A model generated the notes under the pieces. That model was not told where the DNA came from and did no database searches. It was given only the letters and a program-made list of their open reading frames with translations. From NCBI GenBank assembly GCA_963775245.1, contig CAVZID010000037.1, positions 1-64,000 on the forward strand: DNA of 64,000 nucleotides, written 5' to 3'. The translations under genes and the position numbers were made by a program. Below, piece by piece: positions 10,333 to 19,344 of this stretch. The DNA is from CAVSWT01 sp963775245 (GTDB lineage: Bacteria > Bacteroidota > Ignavibacteria > Ignavibacteriales > Ignavibacteriaceae). The stretch's first letter is position 1; every line of letters starts with the position of its first letter.

Positions 10333-11163
10333 CTAATTTTTAACGTCTATTTCATTTTTTTTATATAAGTCATTTATATAATTTTTTACTATGTCTTCTT
10401 TTTTATCAGTAATAAATCTTTTTTCAACATTCTTTCTTATTAAATTAAAAGGAGGAATTTCTCCTTTTTCAAATTCCTGAATAAGCTGCACGACTATATA
10501 TTTATTTTGATCATCACGCAGAACAATACTTAACTCATCTTTATTTAGTTCCTGGATTAATCGCAGCAAAGCAACAGGTTCAATTTCATGTTCCGGTAAA
10601 AACCAGTTTACCTCCTGGTTATTTATGGAAGGATCACCTTTGAATGCAATCAGAGCCTTATTCCAATTACTTTCCAGTACGGTTGTTCTAAAATGAACTG
10701 CTTTATCCTCGTTTTTAAAACTGATGAAATTAATTAAATAATAATCATCACCGATCATAAACTCATTTTTATGAGCATCGAAATATTTTTCAATATCTTT
10801 TTGATTTATAGAAAAACCTGCATCATTGTAATGGTTTTCCAACAATTTAGCAATTGCTAAATCTTTTCTTGATTCTTCAATGGTCTTTTTAAATTCATCT
10901 GTTTTATCTATACCTTCACTTTCAGCTTCCTGGTATAACAACTCGCGGTTTATCCAGTTTCTGATGATTTCAGCTTTGTAAAAGTTTTTATTGGGGGCAG
11001 CTTCAACTAACTTTGCATACTTTTCCTTAGTCAAAAAAGAATTATTCACTCGTGCGATATAATCAATTTTTTTCTCTTCTTTACCGCAGCCCATTAATAA
11101 AGCTGCGGTAAAAAATGTAATGAAAATATTATTGATTTGTAAATGCTTTGGAAAGCTCGTCAT
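10333..11163 (-). CDS. PpiC/SurA-related periplasmic lipoprotein, probably chaperone without a full parvulin site
   Basis: 276 residues. The signal sequence ends in a lipobox (LLMGCGKEEKK), so it is probably a lipoprotein. After it come a SurA_N-like helical segment (VNNSFLTKEKYAKLVEAA ... NWINRELLYQEAESEGID) and a C-terminal region with the size of a parvulin domain. The conserved parvulin motifs (HILIK, GGDLG) are absent, which suggests a holdase role without isomerase activity; this is inference. Its start overlaps the end of the upstream 658-residue PPIase gene by 35 bases and the next gene starts 8 bases after it, so the three are surely one transcript. A downstream TTG start inside the signal region is also possible. 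Confidence 0.75.
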   Translation of the reverse strand: MTSFPKHLQINNIFITFFTAALLMGCGKEEKKIDYIARVNNSFLTKEKYAKLVEAAPNKNFYKAEIIRNWINRELLYQEAESEGIDKTDEFKKTIEESRKDLAIAKLLENHYNDAGFSINQKDIEKYFDAHKNEFMIGDDYYLINFISFKNEDKAVHFRTTVLESNWNKALIAFKGDPSINNQEVNWFLPEHEIEPVALLRLIQELNKDELSIVLRDDQNKYIVVQLIQEFEKGEIPPFNLIRKNVEKRFITDKKEDIVKNYINDLYKKNEIDVKN

Positions 11164-13105
11164 AATTAAAAACAGGTTTGTATAATTTCTTTAGACTTTC
11201 TATATAATTGTTTTCCAAACGTTTGCTTTCTGCTTCCTGGAATGCGCCTGAAACTTCCGGTTTAGCTTCTTCATAAGTCTTTATATGCGATGGATCTTTT
11301 TTAATCAGCATAACAATCGAAAAGCCGCCTGAATTTTTAATAGGCTTTGAATAATCACCTGGCTTTTCAAGCTTATTTGCTTCAACTGACAATTGTGATT
11401 GTTTAACATCCATCAAATCATAATGGCCGGCTTTCTCTTTATATCCTGGACGTTCAGTGTATTTTAATGCTAAGGTGTCAAAGTTTGCTCCATCTTGAAG
11501 CAATGAATAATAATGATTAATCAGAGAATCATTCCTACTGTATATTTCAGCGTATTCAACTCTGTCAGGCCAGGTATAATTATCTTTTGTTTTTTGATAA
11601 TACTCTAAAAGCTTTGTGCTGTCTGTTTTAATTTTATTCCAGACTTCTTCTTCCTGCAGCTTAAAAATATAAATACCGTTTCTATAGTCATTCATCAAAT
11701 CTGTGAAAGTTGAATCAGTTTTATCAAGATTTAAAGCTGCTTCATCCAAAATAAGGTCGCCGCTTATTTTTTTTACTGCATTTTCAAGCACATCTTTCTT
11801 TAACAATTTATTTTGGAAATCATTGGATTCATTTAAAGTAGAAAAGAAATCACCAACAGAAGTATTTTTATTTGCGTAACTGAACAAAGTAAGATCTTTT
11901 ATCTCATCAAAGTTTGATGGATTAGTTCCAACTTTTAATGTATCGGTATCTTTTAATACAATATCAAAAGTCTGCTGGTTAAGTTTATAATTATATACAT
12001 TGCGGAGGCTGTCAACCAAAGCGTCATAAGCTTCCTGGTATCCGGATTTCTTGAACGTGGTGGTTAACTCTTCTTTTTCCTTATCAAATTCCGGCAATGG
12101 GGTTTTGCCTGTCAATTTAATTATATGATAGCCGAATCGCGTTTTTATTACACTAGAAATATCACCAACATTTTTTAAGTTAAATGCAGCTTCATCAAAT
12201 TCTTTAACCATGGACCTTCTAGGGAAATATCCCAAATCTCCACCTTTTTTTGCACTCCCTGGATCCTGTGAATATTCCTCTGCAAGTTTGGCAAAATCAG
12301 AATCATTTTTAGCTTTAGTAAGAATTGAATCTATTTTAGCCTTTGCAGCCACAGTATCAATATGGCCTTTATCATCCTGATATTTTATTAAGATATGACT
12401 TGCTCTAATTTGAGGAACTCTTTCTCTCTTATCTGTAAGCTTGATTATGTGAAAACCAAATCTTGTTCTTACAAGTTCAGGATAAACTTCTCCGACTTTA
12501 AGTGAATATGCGGCATCTGCAAATTTAGGAGGAAGCTGTCCGGCAGTAAAATAATAAACATCGCCACCAGCTTTTGATGAATACCTGTCTTTAGAATATT
12601 TGGCAGCCATTGTCGAAAAATTTGCCCCATTTTTGATACTGTCTAAAACTGCCTGAGCTAATTTTCTTGCAGCTTCTTCACCTGAGCTGTCGGGAACAAT
12701 CATAATGTGGCTTACTCTTAATTCCCATTTTCTTTTATTATAAAGATCTTTAATACCGGGGTCAACGATTCGTTTTTCAAGCAAGAAAGTTACACCAACT
12801 TTTTTCTTATAATCCAGCAGTTCTTTATTTAATGTTGAATCATCATAAAAACCTCTTACATAAGCATCACGCAATTTCATTTTAAAATTAGTGTAGAGAT
12901 CAAGAAAATTTTTATACTTTGATATGCTATCTTTTTTAGCAGCTTCAAGGTTACCAACATTTTTTTCATATTGTTTTTCAAACTCTCCCATTGTTACTGC
13001 ATTGTCATCATATTTGGATAAAATTATTTCGGAATGTTTGGGAGAGCAAGAAATGATTAGAAAAGATAGAACAAAGGAAAATAGAATAATTAGTTTTTTG
13101 TACAT
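11129..13105 (-). CDS. Large parvulin-type peptidylprolyl isomerase lipoprotein with two rotamase domains
   Basis: 658 residues with a lipobox (SFLIISCSPKH, Cys20), so probably membrane-anchored in the periplasm. A SurA_N-like helical part (about 28-120) is followed by two classical parvulin domains: WELRVSHIMIVPDSSG ... GGDVYYFTAGQLPPKF ... RFGFHIIKLTDKRERVP (about 128-230) and IRASHILIKYQDDKG ... GSAKKGGDLGYFPRRSM ... RFGYHIIKLTGK (about 233-340). A third region of about 300 residues ends in a parvulin-like PGYKEKAGHYDLMDV piece (about 560-625) that looks degenerate. It is the first gene of the foldase/MoxR operon and has an ACGGAG site in front of the ATG. Confidence 0.88.
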   Translation of the reverse strand: MYKKLIILFSFVLSFLIISCSPKHSEIILSKYDDNAVTMGEFEKQYEKNVGNLEAAKKDSISKYKNFLDLYTNFKMKLRDAYVRGFYDDSTLNKELLDYKKKVGVTFLLEKRIVDPGIKDLYNKRKWELRVSHIMIVPDSSGEEAARKLAQAVLDSIKNGANFSTMAAKYSKDRYSSKAGGDVYYFTAGQLPPKFADAAYSLKVGEVYPELVRTRFGFHIIKLTDKRERVPQIRASHILIKYQDDKGHIDTVAAKAKIDSILTKAKNDSDFAKLAEEYSQDPGSAKKGGDLGYFPRRSMVKEFDEAAFNLKNVGDISSVIKTRFGYHIIKLTGKTPLPEFDKEKEELTTTFKKSGYQEAYDALVDSLRNVYNYKLNQQTFDIVLKDTDTLKVGTNPSNFDEIKDLTLFSYANKNTSVGDFFSTLNESNDFQNKLLKKDVLENAVKKISGDLILDEAALNLDKTDSTFTDLMNDYRNGIYIFKLQEEEVWNKIKTDSTKLLEYYQKTKDNYTWPDRVEYAEIYSRNDSLINHYYSLLQDGANFDTLALKYTERPGYKEKAGHYDLMDVKQSQLSVEANKLEKPGDYSKPIKNSGGFSIVMLIKKDPSHIKTYEEAKPEVSGAFQEAESKRLENNYIESLKKLYKPVFNYDELSKAFTNQ

Positions 13106-13274
13106 AGACTACAGCTCCGTATTTGTTATAATTTCAGCAAATTTAATCGAGAAGTTTAATTATTGACTGTTTGAAAATCAAGGTAAATTGAATAAGATGG
13201 TTAATGATATTATGCCCTCAAAGCGATAAAATGAATATTGAAAAAACAAACTTACAAAATTTAAAGCTTAAATT

Positions 13275-15062
13275 TTATTTTAGTAAGTTGATTTTTATCT
13301 CACTAATATTTTCTCCTGCCTGTAATCTTACAAAATAAATTCCACTGGCAAGATTATCCCCTTTTAAGATATATTCATGTTCGCCTTGACTAAATGACTG
13401 ATTTAACAGAGTGCTAACCTTTTCGCCCAAAATATTAAATAAAGAAAGGTTTACATAGGATGTTTTTACCAAATCGAATCTTATTTTAGTATCTGGATTA
13501 AAAGGATTCGGATAGTTCTGATATAATTTAAATCCATCAGGTATATTTTTCTTACCAACATTTCCAGTAGATATATGTAGATAATTCATCGCTTTGATCA
13601 CATCAATTATCCCATATCCATAAAAGTCATCAGGTGAATCACTTCTAGAAGAAGTTGCCCAGAGAGCATCTCTAATCTGAATTGGAGTAAGATTCGGATT
13701 TGCAGAAAGGATAATTGCGCATGCACCGGCAACAAGTGGTGTAGCAAAGGACGTCCCTGAATAATATGATAAATAATCACTTGTATCTCCAGGCGTAGCA
13801 TTTGGAATATAATTATTTACTCCATCTGCCATTACATCAGGTTTAATTCTTCCATCAGCAGTAGGGCCAAAACTGCTGAAACTAGCTCTATCTCCGTTAA
13901 CATTTACAGCACCAACGGTAATAACGCTGTCACCATCTGCCGGGGCTCCTAAAGTATTCTGATCATTTGGGTGAGTTTGTGCTTCATTACCTGCAGCCAC
14001 AACTACTACAATTCCTTTTTTTACAGCAAGGTCTGCTGCAATCGTAATCTTCGCAGTGTTGCCATCCATTTGAGCAGAGCTATAATAAACATCTCCATTA
14101 TGTGGTAGGTCATATCTATAGCTAAGAGAAGTAGATGTTACATCTACTCCAATGCTGTCTGCCCATTCAACTGCTGCTATCCAGTTATCTTCTTCAATTG
14201 TAGATTCACTAGCAGTGTTTTCAGTTTTAGCTAAAATATATTTTGAATTATAAGCAGGCCCAATCATTTGTCCTTCTTTATATCCACCGATAAGAGCAAG
14301 AGTGTACGTCCCATGTGAACCTTCTCCTAAATCAGACTGGTTGGCAATAATACTGTCATGATTTACAAAATCATACATTGCAATAATCTGATTATTATCT
14401 CTCATTCTTTTAAAGACTTCATGCGAAAGATTACTTACTCCAGCATCAAGAACACAAATTGTTACACCCTGGCCTGTATAACCTAATTCTTGTGCAGCAA
14501 TTACATTAATTTGATTCAACTCATCATAAGAATGGCCGTAATCTATATTGCCAACAGAGGTTGATTTATTTAGGTTATTATGATTTTCATTAATTTCTTG
14601 TGACCCTTCTTTAAGAAAGTTATTTTTTTTTACATACTTTTTAACATCATCAATCTGCTTTACGCAATTAAGAGCAGATATTTTATTTATCATTTTTGTA
14701 TCAGCATAGCCGCTAATGCTATTAAACCATTTTGATTTTTGTTTTACTGTAAAACCCAGGCTTTGTACTTGTTTGATATAATTTTGATTAACAGGTAAAT
14801 CAGTATAATCAATCAATTCTGATTGAGGTAATACTTTGGCCCTTCTTTCCAGAGATTTTTCACTTACTACTTTATCAGGAGACTTATAAAGCTTTTGCAA
14901 AGCATTGCCTTTATCAGTAAATGTAACCCAAATTAAATATTGAGTTGAACCATTATCATTTACGATTTGATTTTTTAGCGTGCCGGTTAATTTTTGATTA
15001 GAATTTTGAGCAAATAATATTGATGTTCCAATCAATAAAACCAGTAAAAAAATTTTCTTCAT
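13275..15062 (-). CDS. Secreted S8 (subtilisin-like) serine protease with T9SS sorting domain
   Basis: 595 residues. A signal peptide (ends near LFAQN, residue 20), then an inhibitor-like propeptide (about 25-160), then the subtilase domain with all three catalytic motifs: Asp in TICVLDAGVSN, His in EGSHGTYTLALIGG, Ser in YYSGTSFATPLVAGA. The oxyanion region VVVVAAGNEAQTHPNDQN is also present. The last 85 residues start with LYQNYPNPFNPDTKIRF and end in EIKINLLK. This is the type A C-terminal sorting domain recognised by the type IX secretion system, so the enzyme should be exported across the outer membrane. It follows metG by 24 bases and may be co-transcribed. Substrates cannot be predicted. 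Confidence 0.93.
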   Translation of the reverse strand: MKKIFLLVLLIGTSILFAQNSNQKLTGTLKNQIVNDNGSTQYLIWVTFTDKGNALQKLYKSPDKVVSEKSLERRAKVLPQSELIDYTDLPVNQNYIKQVQSLGFTVKQKSKWFNSISGYADTKMINKISALNCVKQIDDVKKYVKKNNFLKEGSQEINENHNNLNKSTSVGNIDYGHSYDELNQINVIAAQELGYTGQGVTICVLDAGVSNLSHEVFKRMRDNNQIIAMYDFVNHDSIIANQSDLGEGSHGTYTLALIGGYKEGQMIGPAYNSKYILAKTENTASESTIEEDNWIAAVEWADSIGVDVTSTSLSYRYDLPHNGDVYYSSAQMDGNTAKITIAADLAVKKGIVVVVAAGNEAQTHPNDQNTLGAPADGDSVITVGAVNVNGDRASFSSFGPTADGRIKPDVMADGVNNYIPNATPGDTSDYLSYYSGTSFATPLVAGACAIILSANPNLTPIQIRDALWATSSRSDSPDDFYGYGIIDVIKAMNYLHISTGNVGKKNIPDGFKLYQNYPNPFNPDTKIRFDLVKTSYVNLSLFNILGEKVSTLLNQSFSQGEHEYILKGDNLASGIYFVRLQAGENISEIKINLLK

Positions 15063-15086
15063 TTTTAATTCCGAGAATATTTGAAG

Positions 15087-17129
15087 TTATTTTACTCGAA
15101 TACCACTATTTACCGATTCATCAACAGATAAAACTTGAAGCTTGCCTTCACCATCTTCAATAGCAAGCACCATACCTTGTGATTCGAGCCCCATTAATTT
15201 AGCAGGTTTTAGATTAGCAACTACAACAATTTTTTTCCCCTTTAATTCTTCCGGCTTATAGCTTTTTGAGATGCCGGCAATTATTTGCTTTTGTTCATCT
15301 CCAATCTTCACTTGTAACTTTAATAGCTTTTCGCTCTTTTCAACTTTTTCAGCTTCCAAAACTTCTGCAACTTTTAGCTGAACTTTCATAAAATCATCAT
15401 AACCTATAAGATTATTTTCTTCTGTTTTTTGAACTGATTCTTCTTTATTTAACTGATTTATTTGTTTTTCAATCACTTCGTCCTCAATTTTTTCAAATAA
15501 GATTTCTGATTTGCCTAATTGATGTTCTTCTTTCAAGTTTTCTTTTCCGCAATCATCCCAATTGCATGGTTTTGCATTTAACATTTTAAATAATTTTTCC
15601 GAAGAAAATGGAATGACCGGGTTGAATAATTCTGCTAAAGTATAAATGGTTTGCAAACAAATATTTAAGGTCGTTGCACTTCTTTCTTTATCCGATTTAA
15701 TTGTTTTCCAGGGTTCGGAATCATTAAAATATTTGTTGCCGGCGCGGGCAAGATTCATTATTTCAAGAACACCTTCTTTAATTTTATAACTTTCAAAAAG
15801 AGCTGAAACTTTTTGAGGATATTCTGAAATAAGATTCAGCATATCAGCATCAATTTTATCTATTGAACCTTTCCTGGGAACTTTACCTTCAAAGTTTTTA
15901 TGAACAAATGTAAAAGTCCGGTTAATAAAATTACCGAGAATATCAGCCAGCTCACTGTTATTCCTTGACTGAAATTCTCTCCAGGTAAAATCTGTGTCAC
16001 GAAGTTCCGGTAAATTTGCTGCAAGAGTATATCTTAAAGGATCGGCAGGAAAAATTTTTAAGAAATCAATTACATCAATTCCCCAATTTCTGCTTTTAGA
16101 AAATTTCTTACCTTCAAAATTTAAAAATTCATTACCCGGAACATTTTGCGGCAGTATATATTTTTCTTTTTCACCGTCATTCCATCCCATTAATATTGCC
16201 GGGAAAATTATACAGTGAAAAACAATATTGTCTTTACCAATAAAAGCTACATATTTTGTATTTTCTCCCTGCCAGTATTCTTTCCAAAGGTTTTCATTTC
16301 CTCTTTGTTTGGATAATTCTTTTGTGGCGGAAATGTAGCCAAGCACTGCTTCAAACCATACATAAATAACTTTGCCTATTGCAGATTCAATCGGAACTGA
16401 AATTCCCCAATCCAAATCCCTTGTTATTGCTCTATCTTGCAAACCGCTTTTGAACCAGCCTTTACAATATTGAAGAACATTGTCTTTCCAACCATACTTT
16501 TTATTCATTTCAGCAATATACTCTTCAAGTCTAGGCTGATAAGCACCAAGTGGAAAATACCAATGGGATGTTTCTTTAAGGTGGGGAGTTTCACCTGAGA
16601 TTTTACTTTTAGGATTTTTTAATTCCTTTGGATCGTATAATGAACCACAATTTTCACATTCATCGCTTCTTGCTTCAACATAACCACAAACAGGGCAGGT
16701 ACCTTCAACATATCTATCTGGCAAAAACATTTTTGCTTTTTCATCATAAAACTGAAGAGATTTTTTTTCATTTAGAATTCCGCGGTTATAGAATTCAAGA
16801 AAAAATTCCTTTGATGTTTCATGATGTATCGGCAAGCTGGTTCTAGAATAAATATCAAAGCTCATCCCGAATTTTTCAAAAGCATCTTTATTGATATTAT
16901 GATAGCGGTCGATAATTACCTTTGGGCTAACATTTTCTTTGTCTGCACTAATTGTAATTGGTACGCCATGTTCATCTGACCCGGAAATAAAGATTATATC
17001 ATTTCCTTTTAACCGGTTATAGCGGACATAAATATCAGCAGGAAGATAAGCCCCGCTTAAATGTCCAAGGTGAATGGGCCCGTTTGCATAAGGCAAAGCG
17101 GAAGTAACTAATATTTTTTCTTTACTCAA
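15087..17129 (-). CDS. metG: Methionyl-tRNA synthetase with C-terminal tRNA-binding domain
   Basis: Charges tRNA-Met with methionine. 680 residues: catalytic Rossmann fold with HLGH (20-23, the HIGH motif), a zinc-binding connective insert with two cysteine pairs (CPVCGYVEARSDECENCG), KFSKSRNWG (the KMSKS motif), anticodon-binding helices, and after a charged linker a C-terminal OB-fold tRNA-binding domain (about 578-680, KVQLKVAEVLEAEKVEKSEK) as in E. coli MetG. Full length with no odd features. The start is TTG at 17129: the next codons give SKEKILVTSALPYANGPIHLG, the expected N-terminus, and no ATG lies in frame nearby. Confidence 0.97.
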   Translation of the reverse strand: MSKEKILVTSALPYANGPIHLGHLSGAYLPADIYVRYNRLKGNDIIFISGSDEHGVPITISADKENVSPKVIIDRYHNINKDAFEKFGMSFDIYSRTSLPIHHETSKEFFLEFYNRGILNEKKSLQFYDEKAKMFLPDRYVEGTCPVCGYVEARSDECENCGSLYDPKELKNPKSKISGETPHLKETSHWYFPLGAYQPRLEEYIAEMNKKYGWKDNVLQYCKGWFKSGLQDRAITRDLDWGISVPIESAIGKVIYVWFEAVLGYISATKELSKQRGNENLWKEYWQGENTKYVAFIGKDNIVFHCIIFPAILMGWNDGEKEKYILPQNVPGNEFLNFEGKKFSKSRNWGIDVIDFLKIFPADPLRYTLAANLPELRDTDFTWREFQSRNNSELADILGNFINRTFTFVHKNFEGKVPRKGSIDKIDADMLNLISEYPQKVSALFESYKIKEGVLEIMNLARAGNKYFNDSEPWKTIKSDKERSATTLNICLQTIYTLAELFNPVIPFSSEKLFKMLNAKPCNWDDCGKENLKEEHQLGKSEILFEKIEDEVIEKQINQLNKEESVQKTEENNLIGYDDFMKVQLKVAEVLEAEKVEKSEKLLKLQVKIGDEQKQIIAGISKSYKPEELKGKKIVVVANLKPAKLMGLESQGMVLAIEDGEGKLQVLSVDESVNSGIRVK

Positions 17130-17320
17130 TTTAAAATCCAGATAAGTTTAATTTTAGTCTCAAATATACAGAAAATTTGGTTTGAATCTGAAACCAATAA
17201 TATGGTCAATCACATAGTAATGACTGTGCCATAAAATAGACACAATTGTTTATGATTTAAGCCATTTAATTAAAATCGAATCCGAATTAATAGCTCACTT
17301 TACATTATACTAGTAGATAT

Positions 17321-17349
17321 AAACCCAGTTTCTTAAAGAAACTGGGTTT
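17321..17349. terminator. Hairpin of the AAACCCAGTTTC family, between divergent genes
   Basis: AAACCCAGTTTCTT at 17321-17334 is matched by AAGAAACTGGGTTT at 17336-17349, a perfect inverted repeat followed by ATTTT. It has the shape of an intrinsic terminator, but it lies between divergent metG and the TPR gene and ends no annotated gene. It may stop read-through into 17439, act as a leader attenuator, or be a copy of a dispersed hairpin (see 48488, 49693 and 53080). Confidence 0.55.
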
Positions 17350-17438
17350 ATTTTAGTGTCATTGGTAAAATAAAAACAATATCAAATGTTTGGCTTTCAT
17401 TTTGAAATATAGGAGATAATAAAAAAGTGGAGGCTGCT

Positions 17439-18488
17439 ATGAAATTGAATTTATACAAGAAATCTTTTCTCTCTGTCATTTCAATTTTTATTTTAATTAT
17501 TAGTATTTCTGTATTTCCCCAACAAAGAAAAGACAGAATTGAAACAAAAAATGTAACAAGACAGCCAGCAGTAAATAATCCTTCCCCGGTAGTTGAACAA
17601 AAAAAGCCTGCGTATAATCCACCGCCTTCTCCACCTCAAAGGCCACAGGAATCACAACCAGTACAAAGGCCGGTTGTAAATAACCATGTTCAACGAATAG
17701 AGCCGCAAAGACAGGCAGTTGTCAAACCTGCCCCACAAATACAAAGGCCTGAAGTAAATAATCCTGCTCCCCGTATTGAACAAAAAAAACAAATGGTAGA
17801 CGAAACACCACAAAGAAATTATGAACCAAAGATAATTGAAAGGCCTACAGAAACTAAAATAAAACATCCCAGTGAACAGAAGAAACAAGTTGTTGATGAG
17901 TCAGGTTCAAAAAAACCTTTAATTAAACAACCTGTGAGGCAAGAAGAAAGGCCAACACCTCCAAATGTTCAACATGATCCGCCTGAAGTAATTAACCAAC
18001 CTGGAGTTGTTTATACTGAACCAGTTTATATTCCAGATCCGCCAATTATTTATTGCCCTGAACCAACAATAATTGTTTCGAACCCTATAGTTGATCCCAT
18101 TGATGAGAGAAAACCATTTCCATTGCCGGTAAAGAAATTAAGCCTAAAAGAACAGGCAATTCAGGATTATTATGATGAATATTATTTTGACGCTTTAATT
18201 GATTTGAATGCTGCTATTGCTAAAGACTCACTTGACTTAGAACTATTCTTTTGGAGAGGAATGACCTGGTTTAAATTAGAAAATTATGACAGCAGTGTTG
18301 TTGATTTATCAAGATATCTAAAACTATATAATGATGATGCAGAAGCTTATTATTATAGAGCCTTAAGCAATTATTATTTAATCAACAAACTTGAAGCATA
18401 CCATGATTTCTTAAAAGCAAATGAGCTGGGATATCAAAAAGCCGAAGATATGCTCGATAAATATTTTAAAGACTATCACGTTTTATAG
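17439..18488 (+). CDS. Secreted proline-rich protein with C-terminal TPR domain, function unknown
   Basis: 349 residues from the ATG at 17439, which sits 5 bases behind a GTGGAGG ribosome-binding site (an in-frame GTG 12 bases upstream is part of that site). A signal peptide or anchor (about 1-31, ending SVFPQQ) is followed by some 190 residues rich in Pro, Gln, Val and Lys with repeated RPxVNNP-type and RIEQKKQ units, probably unfolded and able to span the cell wall or periplasm. The C-terminal 110 residues (from LSLKEQAIQDYYDEYYFDAL) form two to three tetratricopeptide repeats (FFWRGMTWFKLENYDSSVVD, AYYYRALSNYYLINKLEAYH). No catalytic motif is visible. I do not recognise a named family for the whole protein. 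Confidence 0.75.
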   Translation: MKLNLYKKSFLSVISIFILIISISVFPQQRKDRIETKNVTRQPAVNNPSPVVEQKKPAYNPPPSPPQRPQESQPVQRPVVNNHVQRIEPQRQAVVKPAPQIQRPEVNNPAPRIEQKKQMVDETPQRNYEPKIIERPTETKIKHPSEQKKQVVDESGSKKPLIKQPVRQEERPTPPNVQHDPPEVINQPGVVYTEPVYIPDPPIIYCPEPTIIVSNPIVDPIDERKPFPLPVKKLSLKEQAIQDYYDEYYFDALIDLNAAIAKDSLDLELFFWRGMTWFKLENYDSSVVDLSRYLKLYNDDAEAYYYRALSNYYLINKLEAYHDFLKANELGYQKAEDMLDKYFKDYHVL

Positions 18489-18513
18489 TTCTTTGACATT
18501 AAAATCATACCGC

Positions 18514-18542
18514 TTACCGATGAAATTCGGGTGTTCACCGAT
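18514..18542 (+). promoter_or_regulatory. Candidate LytTR-type direct-repeat operator upstream of the LiaF/LytS/LytTR genes
   Basis: TTACCGATG at 18514-18522 recurs as TCACCGATT at 18535-18543, a start-to-start distance of 21 bases (two helical turns). LytTR-domain regulators are known to bind pairs of 9-bp direct repeats with about this spacing. The pair ends 74 bases before the LiaF-like start, whose operon neighbourhood encodes a LytTR regulator, so autoregulation is a reasonable inference. Only one site pair was seen. Confidence 0.4.
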
Positions 18543-18616
18543 TTTCGCTTCACATATTCTTTTGTTATGATTATGTTTTTACCATAAAAGAATATAATCT
18601 TCTTACGGAGACTTAA

Positions 18617-19323
18617 ATGAACGAAAATCAAAACTCGACTGGTGCAAGATTTGGACTAGGAGCGATATTAATATTAGTTGGCGGTTTGTATTTATTAAAA
18701 TCATTTGGAATATATATTCCATTTTCAATTTTCTCATGGTATTTCTTCATGTTTGCCGCTGGAATTTTGATTATAATCAATTCACAAAAAAAAACTCTTG
18801 GTATAGTATTAACGTTGATTGGCGGTTTCTTCCTATTTAGAAGAGCTTTCGACTTGTATGATCTGGACTTTGAATCAATATTTGCAGTAGGAATTATAGC
18901 TCTTGGTATTCACATTATTTTTAAGCATAGAAAAGGTTCTGAGAATAATGACGATTCCCATGGCGCTTTTTTAAAAGAGATCTAATAGATGATATTTCAA
19001 TATTTGGAGGCGGAACAAAAATTATAAACTCGGAAAATTTTAAAGGAGGAAATATCACAGCAATTTTCGGCGGGTCTGAAATAGATTTAACAAACTGCAA
19101 ACTGGCAGAGGGCAATAATGTGATCGACGTTTTAATTATGTTTGGAGGAACCGAAATACGCGTTCCGAATAGCTGGAATGTTATTTTAAGTGTTACACCA
19201 ATCTTCGGGGGTTTTTCAAATAAGATAAGAAGAGACCCGAATGTTCCGGTCGATCAATCAAAAACTTTAATCATTAAAGGATTGGCTATGTTTGGCGGCG
19301 GCGAAATTAAATCAAGATTTTGA
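18617..19323 (+). pseudogene. LiaF-like envelope-stress membrane protein, one-base frameshift near 18967-18972
   Basis: The first frame encodes four short transmembrane helices (about residues 13-105, DUF5668-like: LGAILILVGGLYLLKSFGIYIP) and stops at 18985. From there a second frame encodes a beta-helical C-terminal domain (DDISIFGGGTKIINSENF ... ITAIFGGSEIDLTNC ... VLIMFGGTEIRVP ... AMFGGGEIKSRF), typical of LiaF/DUF2154 proteins. A seventh T in the T run at 18967-18972 joins them as HGAFFKRDLIDDISIFG, giving 235 residues. The loss of one T in a homopolymer looks like a sequence error. In this family the protein modulates LiaS/LytS-type sensors, and the LytS-type kinase begins 21 bases downstream. 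The start ATG follows ACGGAG. Confidence 0.85.
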
Positions 19324-19344
19324 ATCCCATAAATACGTACTGAG

